A DNA stretch of 64,000 nucleotides from an uncultured Ruminococcus sp. (GCA_900543145.1 UQPZ01000001.1:62001-126000), one strand, 5' to 3'; numbered from the stretch's first letter, positions 53,428-62,351 are shown. Numbers and translations: made by a program. The notes: generated from the sequence alone by a model not told the origin.

Positions 53428-53456
53428 TTGACGGTTCAAGGGTTGTCCTGTATAAT
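53428..53456 (+). promoter_or_regulatory. HPr promoter
   Basis: TTGACG (53428-53433), 17-base spacer, TATAAT (53451-53456), 78 bases before the HPr start. Confidence 0.75.
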
Positions 53457-53534
53457 ATAAGTATTAAACAGGTAAATTCTATTTTTTATCCATTTATTTT
53501 GTTAAGTGGAAATTTTATGAATGGAGAGATATTT

Positions 53535-53807
53535 ATGTTCGTTAAAGATGTAACAGTGCAGAATAAGGTAGGTCTTCATGCGCGTCCGGCGACATTCTTT
53601 ATTCAGAAGGCGAACGAGTATAAGTCGTCGATCTGGATAGAGAAGGAAGAAAGAAGAGTTAACGCAAAGAGCCTGCTCGGTATCCTTTCTCTTGGTATTA
53701 TCGGCGGAACAACGATCAGGATCATTGCTGACGGTTCTGACGAGCAGGATGCAGTAGAAGGTCTTGTAGATCTTGTTGACAGCGGTTTTGCTGAGGACGC
53801 AAGATAA
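53535..53807 (+). CDS. ptsH: Phosphocarrier protein HPr
   Basis: A 90-residue PTS carrier. The phosphorylation site NKVGLHARPATFF contains His15, and NAKSLLGILSLGI contains the regulatory Ser46, so it can be read by both enzyme I and HPr kinase. The frame opens at 53355, but GGAGAG and family homology fix ATG 53535. It stands alone, not with ptsI, and has its own promoter and terminator. Confidence 0.95.
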   Translation: MFVKDVTVQNKVGLHARPATFFIQKANEYKSSIWIEKEERRVNAKSLLGILSLGIIGGTTIRIIADGSDEQDAVEGLVDLVDSGFAEDAR

Positions 53808-53836
53808 TTCTGTGGGTTTGAGTAAATTATAATATC

Positions 53837-53870
53837 TGAGGTTCAGCTTTAACGCCGAGCCTCATTTTTA
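53837..53870 (+). terminator. Terminator after HPr
   Basis: Stem TGAGGTTC (53837-53844) / GAGCCTCA (53857-53864) with one wobble pair, then TTTTTA. Confidence 0.8.
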
Positions 53871-53993
53871 TTTTATTTTTTGTTTTAAAAGTAAGGATAT
53901 ATATCCGCCGATTGTATTATATTATGAAAGCTGAAAAAGACGTCATAGATCAGTTTGTGACCAGGGTAGTGCTTTGATAAGAGGGGTGAAGCA

Positions 53994-54488
53994 ATGACTG
54001 AAACGGAATATAAGAGTATATCTGGCGATTTTGACAGTGTATATGATAGGTACTGCAAAATGATATATCGTATCTGCTATATATATTTTCCCGGCAGTCC
54101 CTGCGACGCCGAAGACGCAATGTCAGCGGTTTTTCTTAAATATATAGAAAAAAAGCCTGTTATAGAAAGCCCTGAGCATGAAAAGGCGTGGCTTATAGTT
54201 GCGGCGCGCAATATATGCAAAAATATGTGCAGACACTGGTGGCGCAGAAACGAAAGCCTTGAAGATCATACGTCAGAATGCTCCGATGAAGATATATACA
54301 GTGATGAGCTGCTGGAGCTTGTTCTTGCTCTTCCTGAGAAGCAGAAAATGTGCATTTATCTTTTTTATTACGAGGGATATTCCTGTAAAGAAATAGGTGA
54401 TATTCTCGGAATACGTGAAAATGCGGTTTATGCTAATCTGAATAAGGGAAGAAACAGGCTTAAAGAACTTATTGAAGCAGAAGGATAA
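53994..54488 (+). CDS. ECF-type RNA polymerase sigma factor
   Basis: A 164-residue sigma-70 family factor with region 2 (DSVYDRYCKMIYRICYIYF, DAEDAMSAVFLKYIEKK) and region 4 (LVLALPEKQKMCIYLFYYEGYSCKEIGDILGIRENAVYANLNKGRNRLKELI), and no region 3. It would direct polymerase to a special promoter set in response to an envelope signal. GAGGGGTGA precedes the ATG. The next gene, 48 bases on, is the likely anti-sigma factor. Confidence 0.9.
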   Translation: MTETEYKSISGDFDSVYDRYCKMIYRICYIYFPGSPCDAEDAMSAVFLKYIEKKPVIESPEHEKAWLIVAARNICKNMCRHWWRRNESLEDHTSECSDEDIYSDELLELVLALPEKQKMCIYLFYYEGYSCKEIGDILGIRENAVYANLNKGRNRLKELIEAEG

Positions 54489-54536
54489 TGCCGGCTTTAG
54501 CTTGAAAGGTCTGCATACTGAAAAGGCGGTGCTTTT

Positions 54537-56075
54537 ATGGAACAAAAGAATAAAAAAATTTATGAATCGTTCGACAGAATAACCTTGACTCCAAGCATAA
54601 AAGAAAGAGTCAGGGCAAAAATAAAGGGCAGGGCTGAAAGCAGCACAGAGGGCTCAGGAAGGGGCATAGTAGAATATTCGGTTTCTTCCGGAAAGACAGC
54701 ATTCCTCAGAAGCTCAGGATTGCGTAATGCGGCGGTTATCTGCCTTTGCGTTGCGGTTGCTGCGGTTTTTATAACTCAGGTCAGTCTGCTGAACGATCCT
54801 TACTCAGGAGATGAAACTGCTCAGCTGCCTGAGGCTTCAGACTCCTATTCTGACAACAGCGGTATAGAACCTGTCTGCGGCGATACTATAAGTCCGTGCA
54901 GTATTATTCCCGATAAAGTTTTTTCGCAATGCGGCTTCAGAAAGAAAAACTGCATAATATCCGCATATGGAAACGGTCTTTACAGAATTGACAACTCAAC
55001 TGAAAATCCTCTTTTGTCAAGCACATTCGGCAATCAGGATACTGCAGTATATAACAGCAAAACCAATAAGGTAGTATTTCAGCATAACTCTTTTGAGAAC
55101 AGCAGTGATGAAGCGCTGTATGTATTTAATTCAACTAAGGGTTTTTATGCATATTATTCAGCTGCGGACAAAAAAATAATAACGTATTATAACGCCGACG
55201 GAATAAAAAATGCCGAGTATGATCTAAGCGAATCCCTTTTTAATGGAACTGTTACTGATTTTTATTCTCCCGACGGCGGCAAGACCTTGTATATTGCTGA
55301 GAGTACTTTTACCGGAGCTGAAAATGATAGCGGACAAATAATTATTGAAGCGTCAGAATTAAAAAAGGCTAAAACGAATATTTATCAAATGAAAGCGGGA
55401 AGTACAGAAAAAAAGACGGTTTACTCAGGAACGCTGCTCGAAAACAATAAGCTTTTTATAGGTCAGAACATTCGTGTATCCGAATCAGGCGTTATTTATC
55501 TGCAAAGCAAGCAGTTTCTTTATGACAGGAACTCTGATATTTATGTTTGCAGCGACGGCGTTTATATTAGTATGCTTAATGCTGAGGAGGGGGTAATTAC
55601 AACTAGCTTTTCTTGCGATATGTCTGATATGTTTATTGATAAACTCGTTTTAAACGAAAATAATTTGATGTTCAGTTATTCCGGAAACTTCGGATATTTA
55701 CCAGGCGGAATTTATACAGATTATTCTGATAAGCTTAAGCTGTATGGCAATAATACTCAAGAATTTGAAAGGCTTAAAAACCAAGGCTGTTCCGTATCAG
55801 CTATAAATTTCTCAAATGACGGAAAATACACGGTAGAAGTATATTATAAAAATAATGATGATAAAAAAACAAAGGAGTTTATTATTTTGGTACTTGATAA
55901 TGATTATGGAAATATCATATATAAGGAGCAGCTTGTCTGCGGTCAGCAAATGTTTTTTGTTGGTGCAACGATAGATCCGGAGAATGAAAGAGTATTATTT
56001 ACCCTTTATGACAATCCTTCGTTTACTGATAAAAATGAAAATTGTTATCAGAACTATGTATGTGACTTTTCATAA
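54537..56075 (+). CDS. Candidate membrane anti-sigma factor with large outer domain
   Basis: A 512-residue protein with a short cytoplasmic part (KIYESFDRITLTPSIKERVRAKIK, about 8-30), one membrane helix near 62-80 (AAVICLCVAVAAVFITQV) and a large extracellular region of repeated beta strands, each unit like GxxYxxxxADKK or DGxKxxxY, suggestive of a propeller or repeat fold. Pairing with the ECF gene and the short cytoplasmic helix agree with an anti-sigma role; this is inference from context. A terminator follows at 56109. Confidence 0.72.
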   Translation: MEQKNKKIYESFDRITLTPSIKERVRAKIKGRAESSTEGSGRGIVEYSVSSGKTAFLRSSGLRNAAVICLCVAVAAVFITQVSLLNDPYSGDETAQLPEASDSYSDNSGIEPVCGDTISPCSIIPDKVFSQCGFRKKNCIISAYGNGLYRIDNSTENPLLSSTFGNQDTAVYNSKTNKVVFQHNSFENSSDEALYVFNSTKGFYAYYSAADKKIITYYNADGIKNAEYDLSESLFNGTVTDFYSPDGGKTLYIAESTFTGAENDSGQIIIEASELKKAKTNIYQMKAGSTEKKTVYSGTLLENNKLFIGQNIRVSESGVIYLQSKQFLYDRNSDIYVCSDGVYISMLNAEEGVITTSFSCDMSDMFIDKLVLNENNLMFSYSGNFGYLPGGIYTDYSDKLKLYGNNTQEFERLKNQGCSVSAINFSNDGKYTVEVYYKNNDDKKTKEFIILVLDNDYGNIIYKEQLVCGQQMFFVGATIDPENERVLFTLYDNPSFTDKNENCYQNYVCDFS

Positions 56076-56108
56076 GTGGTTATTAAACGTATTACAGCTT
56101 GTTTTTAT

Positions 56109-56141
56109 GCCTGCGGTTTCAGATATGACCGCAGGCTTTTT
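56109..56141 (+). terminator. Terminator after the candidate anti-sigma gene
   Basis: Perfect stem GCCTGCGGT (56109-56117) / ACCGCAGGC (56128-56136), ten-base loop, then TTTTT. Confidence 0.88.
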
Positions 56142-56287
56142 GCTCTTTACAGAATGTTTTTTAACCTGATCCATGAACTGTAACTTTGTACTTGCAATTT
56201 TGAGTAAAAAAGAGTAAAATATAATTGTACATTCACAATTTCCGCTCTGAAAACATAGAATATAAAAAATTAAGAGGGGTGTTTTCG

Positions 56288-56641
56288 GTGATCGGAATAA
56301 TTATAGTTATCGCCGTATGCGTTGTTATAATAGTCTGTATGGCGGTGAAGAAGTATCTGTTTATACGCAGTCAGTGTGACAAGCCTGGATATATCGTTAT
56401 ACCATGTACGGCAATGACAAAAAATCTTGAAAAGACCGTACGCTCTTATTACTGGGAGGAGGTTTTTGAAAATGAAAACCTCGGGCGTGAAATCTTACTG
56501 GTCATAATGGAGAAAAGCGAAAATGAATACACCGCCAGACGATTGGCGCAGGAGTTTACTATTGTAAGCGTTGTAGATATATCGGATCTTGAGGATCATA
56601 TAAAAAAGAGAACGTTCCGATGCGGTGAAATTATTGAATAA
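56288..56641 (+). CDS. Small membrane-anchored protein of unknown function
   Basis: About 117 residues with an N-terminal membrane helix (IGIIIVIAVCVVIIVCMAV) and a cytoplasmic domain containing KPGYIVIPCTAMTKNLEKTVRSYYWEE. The alternating strand-helix pattern (ILLVIMEKSEN, FTIVSVVDISDL) suggests an alpha/beta fold. The frame begins at TTG 56225, but GTG 56288 with AGAGGGG upstream fits better. It stands 26 bases before recD2. Confidence 0.68.
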   Translation: MIGIIIVIAVCVVIIVCMAVKKYLFIRSQCDKPGYIVIPCTAMTKNLEKTVRSYYWEEVFENENLGREILLVIMEKSENEYTARRLAQEFTIVSVVDISDLEDHIKKRTFRCGEIIE

Positions 56642-56667
56642 AAGTACAATGAATAAGGAATATAAAA

Positions 56668-58914
56668 ATGGATAACTTAGAGAAAATACAAGGCGAGGTC
56701 GACAGTATAATATACCGAAATGACGATAACGGCTTTGCCGTACTTATGCTGAAATGGGAAAGCGAGCTTATTACTGTCGTCGGAGAGCTGGGAAATGTCG
56801 AGGAGGGCGAAGAGCTTGTATGCACCGGACATTTCGTAAATCACCAGAAGTTTGGTGAGCAGTTTAAGTGCGAGGTATGCGAGCGTTCTCTGCCGACTTC
56901 GCCGTCAGCTATAAGAAGATACCTTTCAAGCGGAGTTATCGGAGGAATAGGCGCAGTTCTGGCAAAGAAGATCGTAGACCTGTTCGGAGAGGATACTCTT
57001 CGTATTATTGAAAATGAACCCGAGAGGCTCGCTGAAATAGAGGGAATAACAAAGAAAAAGGCACAGAAAATATCAGCGGAGTTTAAGACTACCTTTGCGG
57101 TGCGTTCGCTTATGATATATCTTAATTCCTTCGATATTCCGGCGTCGGCAGGTATCAAGGCATGGAAAAGATGGGGAGATTCCGCTGAAGCGATGATAAG
57201 ATCAAATCCATATGTGCTTTGTATTTACGGAATAGATATACCTTTTGTTAAGGCTGATCAAATTGCGGGAAAGCTTGACATACCAAGAGATTCAGACAAC
57301 AGGATAAAAGCCGGCCTCAGTTGTGTTTTAAGAGAAAACGCTAATTCGGGACACACCTGTCTGCCGCTTGACAGATTTGAAAAAATATCCTGCGAGTTTT
57401 TGGGTATAAACAAAGAGCAGTTTCAGAATATTCTTGACGCACAGATAGAGGAGGAAAACCTTTTTTATTACTATAAGCAGAACCGTCCATTCGTTATGCT
57501 CAGGGATTTTTATAAGGCGGAGGATTATATAGCCAGAAGGCTTTCAGTAATGAGGGAATGCTCATATGACAATAAAATAGATTTTTCCGAGGTAATAGAT
57601 ATTGCAGAGGAGCAGAACGGTATCAGATACGAAGCGCTTCAGAGAAAAGCTATAAATCTGGCTTTATCACATGGTTTCCTAGTGCTTACCGGAGGCCCGG
57701 GAACAGGAAAGACCACAACGCTCAACGCTATCATTTCGCTTTATCAGCAGCAGGGCCTTAATGTTATGATAGCAGCTCCTACCGGGCGCGCGGCAAAAAG
57801 AATTTCCGACCTGACGGGCTTTGAGGCAAAAACTATACATAGGCTTCTTGAAGTTAAATATTCAGACGGAGATACCCTCAGCTTTGTTCATGACGAAAAC
57901 GATCTGCTTGAATGCGATGTTATGATAATAGATGAAATGTCAATGGTAGATTCCTGTCTGTTTGAGGCGCTGCTTAGAGCGGTAGGCATAACCTGTAAGC
58001 TTGTGCTTGTAGGAGATTCTGATCAGCTCCCGTCAGTGGGCGCAGGTAATGTGCTCAAGGATATAATCGAGAGCGGAGTAATGCCGGTCGTTACTCTGAA
58101 GGAAATTTTCCGTCAGGCTCAGCAAAGCGCTATTGTTACAAATGCTCATAAGATCGTAAAGGGTGAGCATATAGATCTGACGCAAAAGGATAAGGATTTC
58201 TTTTTCTTCCAGCGGCTTAATTATCCTGACCTTCAAAGTCTGGTGGTGGATCTATGCAAAACAAGACTACCTAATGCTTATGGATACTCGCCGACAGAGG
58301 ATATACAGGTGCTTTCTCCTACCAGAAAAGGCCCGAGCGGAACCGTTGAGCTGAATAGGAAGCTTCAGCAGGAGCTTAATCCTCCTGCCGCAGGAAAATC
58401 AGAGATCAAAACTCCGCTTTACATATACCGAAAAGGCGATAAGGTAATGCAGACAAAGAATGATTACGATATTCTGTGGAAGAAAACCTTAGATGATGAG
58501 AAAACAGAAAGCGGAGCCGGAATTTTCAATGGAGATATAGGAATAATTATCGGCGTAAATAAGATCCTGAGAACAGTTACGATCGATTTTGAGGGCAGAG
58601 TAGCAGTTTATTCAGACGATATGCTGGACAACCTGGAGCTTGCGTATGCAGTGACAGTACACAAAAGTCAGGGAAGCGAATTTGACGCAGTTATCCTTAC
58701 GATCTTCGGCGGGTTCGATAAGCTTTATTACAGAAATCTGCTGTATACCGCAGTTACAAGAGCCAAAAAGCTAATGATAATAGTAGGGTCGAAGAAGCGC
58801 GTGGAGTTTATGATAGACAATAACCGCAGAATGCTCAGGTATACCTGCCTTAAAAATATGCTCAAGGAGCTGAACGACAATGAAAGCGAAGAAATGCAGA
58901 TTCTTGAATTGTAA
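56668..58914 (+). CDS. recD2: ATP-dependent DNA helicase RecD2
   Basis: A 748-residue SF1B 5'-3' helicase of the RecBC-independent kind, used in repair and fork maintenance. N-terminal OB-like part and helix-hairpin-helix repeats (GVIGGIGAVLAKKIVDLFG) come before Walker A TGGPGTGKTTT near 343-351, MIIDEMSMVD, GDSDQLPSVGAGNVL and the C-terminal AYAVTVHKSQGSEFD. The 3' end overlaps comF by 35 bases. Confidence 0.95.
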   Translation: MDNLEKIQGEVDSIIYRNDDNGFAVLMLKWESELITVVGELGNVEEGEELVCTGHFVNHQKFGEQFKCEVCERSLPTSPSAIRRYLSSGVIGGIGAVLAKKIVDLFGEDTLRIIENEPERLAEIEGITKKKAQKISAEFKTTFAVRSLMIYLNSFDIPASAGIKAWKRWGDSAEAMIRSNPYVLCIYGIDIPFVKADQIAGKLDIPRDSDNRIKAGLSCVLRENANSGHTCLPLDRFEKISCEFLGINKEQFQNILDAQIEEENLFYYYKQNRPFVMLRDFYKAEDYIARRLSVMRECSYDNKIDFSEVIDIAEEQNGIRYEALQRKAINLALSHGFLVLTGGPGTGKTTTLNAIISLYQQQGLNVMIAAPTGRAAKRISDLTGFEAKTIHRLLEVKYSDGDTLSFVHDENDLLECDVMIIDEMSMVDSCLFEALLRAVGITCKLVLVGDSDQLPSVGAGNVLKDIIESGVMPVVTLKEIFRQAQQSAIVTNAHKIVKGEHIDLTQKDKDFFFFQRLNYPDLQSLVVDLCKTRLPNAYGYSPTEDIQVLSPTRKGPSGTVELNRKLQQELNPPAAGKSEIKTPLYIYRKGDKVMQTKNDYDILWKKTLDDEKTESGAGIFNGDIGIIIGVNKILRTVTIDFEGRVAVYSDDMLDNLELAYAVTVHKSQGSEFDAVILTIFGGFDKLYYRNLLYTAVTRAKKLMIIVGSKKRVEFMIDNNRRMLRYTCLKNMLKELNDNESEEMQILEL

Positions 58915-59602
58915 ATTTTGGCTTGATATGCTTTTTCCCAACCGCTGTCCCTGCTGCGGCAGGGTGATTCAGTGGGATAAGCTTTTATGCAGATCGTGCA
59001 TGGACGATCTTCCTTATCTAGACGATACGCCGTGGCAGCTGAGATATTCTGATAAAACCGGAAGTTCCGTAATGATGTTTGACTACGCCGTTTCCGCTTT
59101 TGCTTATGAATCTCTTGCAATTGAGGGAATATATTCGCTTAAGAACGGTTACGGAATGAATTTTGCCGAATATGCCTGTAAAATTTTGTGCGATAAGCTT
59201 GAAAACGACGGAATGTGCAAAGCGGATATAATAACTGCTGTACCTATGTCGCGCAGAAAAAGGCTGGCAAGAGGATATAATCAGGCGGAGGTTATATCGG
59301 AATATCTGGAAAAAGCTCTGGATATTCCTGCGGATTTTTCTCTTTTAAAAAGAACCAAGGCAAGTCTTGAGCAGCATACGCTTCACTCTGCACAACGCCG
59401 TGAATTTGCCGATAGTATTTATTACATTAATCCGAAAGCCAATGATGTAAAAGATAAAACGGTTATACTATGCGATGATGTTTTTACAACCGGCGCAACT
59501 ATGAATAAATGTGCAGAACTTCTGAAAGAAATGGGAGCGGTTAAAGTATACTGCGTTTCAATATGCTGTACTGAGAAAAAATTATCCGGCATCAAGGAAT
59601 AA
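58880..59602 (+). CDS. comF: ComF-family protein (phosphoribosyltransferase-like)
   Basis: A 240-residue protein with an N-terminal zinc finger CPCCGRVIQWDKLLCRSC and a C-terminal phosphoribosyltransferase domain with the PRPP loop TVILCDDVFTTGATMNKC. ComF proteins are needed for single-strand DNA uptake in transformation in some firmicutes; no other competence genes are visible here. Its start lies inside the end of recD2, with AAGGAG upstream. Confidence 0.92.
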   Translation: MKAKKCRFLNCKFWLDMLFPNRCPCCGRVIQWDKLLCRSCMDDLPYLDDTPWQLRYSDKTGSSVMMFDYAVSAFAYESLAIEGIYSLKNGYGMNFAEYACKILCDKLENDGMCKADIITAVPMSRRKRLARGYNQAEVISEYLEKALDIPADFSLLKRTKASLEQHTLHSAQRREFADSIYYINPKANDVKDKTVILCDDVFTTGATMNKCAELLKEMGAVKVYCVSICCTEKKLSGIKE

Positions 59603-59719
59603 TTTACAATAAAAAAGAAACAATAGCTGTAAAGGCTATATTTAAGCCTGCCTTTAAAATCCAAATGGAAAGAGGGTGAGGTTTCATGCCTTTGCAGTCA
59701 GAGCGGGCATGAACGGTCT

Positions 59720-59920
59720 ATGGCAAAAAAACTCACGGTCAGGGAATTTAACGGTATTAAAAATCTGGTGTCTGTGCAGAACGATCTGATTTACCGCTTT
59801 GAAACTTATTCAAAGCAGGTAACGGAGCCTCAGCTGAGAGAAGCTTTTCAGAAGCTTTGTGCTTCCGCTAAAAATCATAAGAGAAAGCTATTAAAAACAC
59901 TGGAGGTTTCAGATGAATGA
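59720..59920 (+). CDS. Small helical protein (ferritin-like / spore-coat-like)
   Basis: A 66-residue protein, two predicted helices (REFNGIKNLVSVQNDLIYRFETYSKQ and EPQLREAFQKLCASAKNHKRKLLKTL). The pattern, a YxKQVxxPQL turn between helices, recalls short ferritin-like coat-associated proteins in clostridia (from memory). The ATG has no clear binding site; a good one (GAGGGTGAGG, 59672-59681) precedes an eight-codon frame at 59686 that ends in TGA just upstream. It overlaps the next gene by 8 bases. Confidence 0.65.
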   Translation: MAKKLTVREFNGIKNLVSVQNDLIYRFETYSKQVTEPQLREAFQKLCASAKNHKRKLLKTLEVSDE

Positions 59921-60161
59921 GAATATGAAGATAATTACTGACGCAAGAAAGCTTGTTAAAAATGCATCGCTGGAGCATTGCAATGCTTTCAACGAGCTTT
60001 GCGGCTCTCAATGCTCAGAGGCAATATTATCTGTACTTGAGGGTGAAGTAAGAATGGCTTCTTCTCTTCAGAAGCTTGAACAATTTTTTACTAACGGTGA
60101 ATCCGAACCTGCTGCAAATGAGTATGAGGTCAATAAATTCAGAAACAGCGAGGGAGTATAA
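59913..60161 (+). CDS. Small CotF-like helical protein, possibly truncated
   Basis: An 82-residue protein with helices around MKIITDARKLVKNASLEHCNAF and EAILSVLEGEVRMASSLQKLEQFF. The paired arrangement with the preceding gene and the length fit small CotF-type proteins (inference). Its frame ends at TAA 60159, but a different frame beginning at 60157 carries 27 protein-like codons (YNYYSKDTALIPSVKKKYEQ) ending at 60240. This suggests a one-base frameshift near the C-terminus. The stop of the longer version falls in the terminator loop. Confidence 0.62.
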   Translation: MNENMKIITDARKLVKNASLEHCNAFNELCGSQCSEAILSVLEGEVRMASSLQKLEQFFTNGESEPAANEYEVNKFRNSEGV

Positions 60162-60222
60162 TTATTACAGCAAAGATACCGCACTAATACCGTCCGTCAA
60201 AAAGAAGTATGAGCAAATACCT

Positions 60223-60260
60223 AAAGGCTGCGAGCTGTAAACTGCGCAGCCTTTTTCTTT
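60223..60260 (+). terminator. Terminator after the small helical genes
   Basis: Perfect ten-base stem AAAGGCTGCG (60223-60232) / CGCAGCCTTT (60245-60254) followed by TTCTTTTT. Confidence 0.85.
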
Positions 60261-60419
60261 TTAGAACAATTTTGACGATCTGCTGCCTCCGTAGGAGCCG
60301 CAGTGTTAAAGCGACAATAAATATCTATTTCCTGCTGACTTATCATGCGCATGAACCACTTTATGCAGAATTTCAGGAGTAAGCTCTGTTATAGCAGTAT
60401 ATTTGCGGATAATAAAGTT
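60258..60419 (-). pseudogene. C-terminal remnant of a large serine recombinase (DUF4368 region)
   Basis: On the minus strand from 60419, one frame gives NFIIRKYTAITELTPEILHKVV, a typical stretch of Tn4451/TnpX-type serine recombinases near their DUF4368 C-terminus. About 20 codons later another frame continues as SQQEIDIYCRFNTAAPTE, again like the final part of such proteins (QEIDIYYRF). At least one frameshift separates them and the catalytic N-terminus is absent. This is a trace of an old mobile element. The region from 60420 to 60630 (gene-free) shows further short protein-like stretches but nothing I can assign. Confidence 0.62.
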
Positions 60420-60633
60420 CTTTCTTTTATTTACTCAAAAACATTCATATTCGTCGGGTCAAGATTGCGTTTCAGATACAGGTTCAATCAACGTATAATT
60501 AAACTGATTTTAAAATGATAATAATGTCTTTTGCAGTCTTAAACAAGTTTATCTGTTTCTTTGAAAGTGAACAGTAAACCTGTTTTCTACGCAAAGGATA
60601 GATGTGGTTTTTCAGCAATTCGTCGTTTATTTT

Positions 60634-60668
60634 TTAATAAAAAACCGCCGCATTTATTAGCGGCGGTT
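60634..60668 (-). terminator. Terminator after the solute-binding gene
   Basis: On the minus strand AACCGCCGC / GCGGCGGTT with an eight-base loop and TTTTATT after it, directly downstream of the stop at 60676. Confidence 0.88.
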
Positions 60669-60675
60669 CTGAATT

Positions 60676-62094
60676 TTATTTTCCAATAAACTTTTTATAC
60701 TGTGCATTGAATGTCTTAAGCTCGGAATCTATGGTATTATTATAGGTTTCTCGAAGCTGAGTCCAAGTATACTGAGCTCCGTCATCGTCAGTTTTCATAA
60801 CCGAGGAATACATATATGAAATTATAGCTTCCTTTGTTGCGGTAGTAGCAGCGTCATCATCCGAAAGCTCTGTAGAAATTCCGTAACCCGGGTCGATCAT
60901 CTGAACATATTTGTCAGTAAATGTTTCTTCATACGCCATATTGTACATTTCTTCAGTCCAATTGGAATTAGTAGTAAAGAACTTTTCCTTGTCGATCTGC
61001 TTATATTTTTCGTCAGTGTTTACAAGTCTGGCGCATTCCATCCATGTCTTCATGGCTTCTTTTTTAGTTGAACCCTTGACCCACATATATGCATTGATCT
61101 CAGGAGTGCAGTAATAGGTGTCTGAATTAGGATCCTTAGGCATAGGAACTATTCCCCATCTTTCTCCGTCAGCGGGTTTATGAGTACCGGAAACTGCCCA
61201 TGGTCCCATAGCATAGAACAGAATATTCTTTTTAAAAGCGTCTGCAGCCTGACCTACCCAATCGGAGTAATACATTCCGTTTTTCTGAATATTGTAAAGC
61301 AGCTCGGAGGCACGCTCAAAATCGGCGTCGTAAATGTTCGAAACGTATTCCTTGTTCTCAGAGTCATATGAGATAAGCGTTTTTCCAGTAGAATGGAAAA
61401 TAAATGGAGCAAACCAGCCGTTTACGCCGAACCTTTCTTCACCGTCTGAAGCGCCGGAGCAATATTCATCCATAAGATCATACCAAGTATCCCAGTCCCA
61501 GTCGCCTGCCATATAAAGGTCGTAAGGATCTTCAAGCTGAGATGCTTCTATCATACTTTTATCATAGGTAAGAACCGAGTTCGTAACAAATTTTACAGGG
61601 GCAACATAATGTTTTCCGTTAAGAGCAAAATTCTCTGCGGTATCTTTTACACCGCTCCAAAGGCTGCTGTCGAAATCTACAAGTTCGTCAATTGGCTGGA
61701 ACATATCCTTGATAACGTTGGCAGGAAACGTCATTTTCTGCTCATACCAGAACATATCCGGCGGGTCGTTTGACATAAGCTTTGCTGCAAGCTGTTCATA
61801 TTTCTCCATCGAAGGGGTCTGCCAATATGTAATAGAGCCGCCCTTCTTCTGGAAAAGATCAAGATCAGTCCTTGTTTCAGGCTCTCTTTTTGTCGGATTG
61901 ATATCAAAATATGAAAGCCAGATCAGATCCTTTTCAGCGCCGTCTGAAATAGCGGCGATCTGATCTGTATCTTCGACCTTTACTTTATCAACATATGATT
62001 CTTCTTCACTCTTTGGGGATTTTCCGCATCCTACGATTCCGAAAACAGACGCAGCGGCAATTATCCCGGCGAGGATCCTCTTGGTATTTCTCAT
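60676..62094 (-). CDS. Extracellular solute-binding lipoprotein (sugar ABC transporter type)
   Basis: A 472-residue lipoprotein: signal sequence with lipobox FGIVGC (Cys23), then a family-1 solute-binding fold (WQTPSMEKYEQLAAKLMSNDPPDMFWYEQ, YFYAMGPWAVSG-type hinge region, WGIVPMPKDPNSDTYYC). It would capture a carbohydrate for an ABC importer. No permease or ATPase gene follows: a terminator ends the message. The partners must be elsewhere. Its promoter carries a LacI/CcpA-like operator, and a LacI-type gene lies upstream at the window edge. Confidence 0.88.
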   Translation of the reverse strand: MRNTKRILAGIIAAASVFGIVGCGKSPKSEEESYVDKVKVEDTDQIAAISDGAEKDLIWLSYFDINPTKREPETRTDLDLFQKKGGSITYWQTPSMEKYEQLAAKLMSNDPPDMFWYEQKMTFPANVIKDMFQPIDELVDFDSSLWSGVKDTAENFALNGKHYVAPVKFVTNSVLTYDKSMIEASQLEDPYDLYMAGDWDWDTWYDLMDEYCSGASDGEERFGVNGWFAPFIFHSTGKTLISYDSENKEYVSNIYDADFERASELLYNIQKNGMYYSDWVGQAADAFKKNILFYAMGPWAVSGTHKPADGERWGIVPMPKDPNSDTYYCTPEINAYMWVKGSTKKEAMKTWMECARLVNTDEKYKQIDKEKFFTTNSNWTEEMYNMAYEETFTDKYVQMIDPGYGISTELSDDDAATTATKEAIISYMYSSVMKTDDDGAQYTWTQLRETYNNTIDSELKTFNAQYKKFIGK

Positions 62095-62151
62095 ATTAAA
62101 ACCTCCATAATTAAAACTTAAAAAAGTGATTATTACCTTATTTATATTTTA

Positions 62152-62180
62152 ATTATATCATTGCATGTAAACGTTGTCAA
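62152..62180 (-). promoter_or_regulatory. Promoter of the solute-binding gene with LacI/CcpA-like operator
   Basis: On the minus strand TTGACA (62180-62175), 17-base spacer, TATAAT (62157-62152). The segment TGTAAACGTTGTCA (62166-62179, plus strand) matches the catabolite-response consensus TGWNANCGNTNWCA at every fixed position and overlaps the -35 box and spacer, the place for repression. Confidence 0.75.
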
Positions 62181-62289
62181 TAACACAGAAATACCTTAAT
62201 GTTTGCGTAATCATTTTTGTTTATTTCACACAAATAACTGCTTGCTTTATAGGTGAATTCACACAAAGTGAGTTTTTGCTTCTTTACAT

Positions 62290-62334
62290 AAAAATAACAG
62301 CGCCTAACTGCTATAAAACAGTTTCGGCGCTGTT
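62290..62334 (-). terminator. Terminator after the AGCS symporter gene
   Basis: On the minus strand AACAGCGCC / GGCGCTGTT with an inner AACTG / CAGTT extension and ATTTTT after it. Confidence 0.82.
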
Positions 62335-62351
62335 GTTTCATTGGTTAATAA

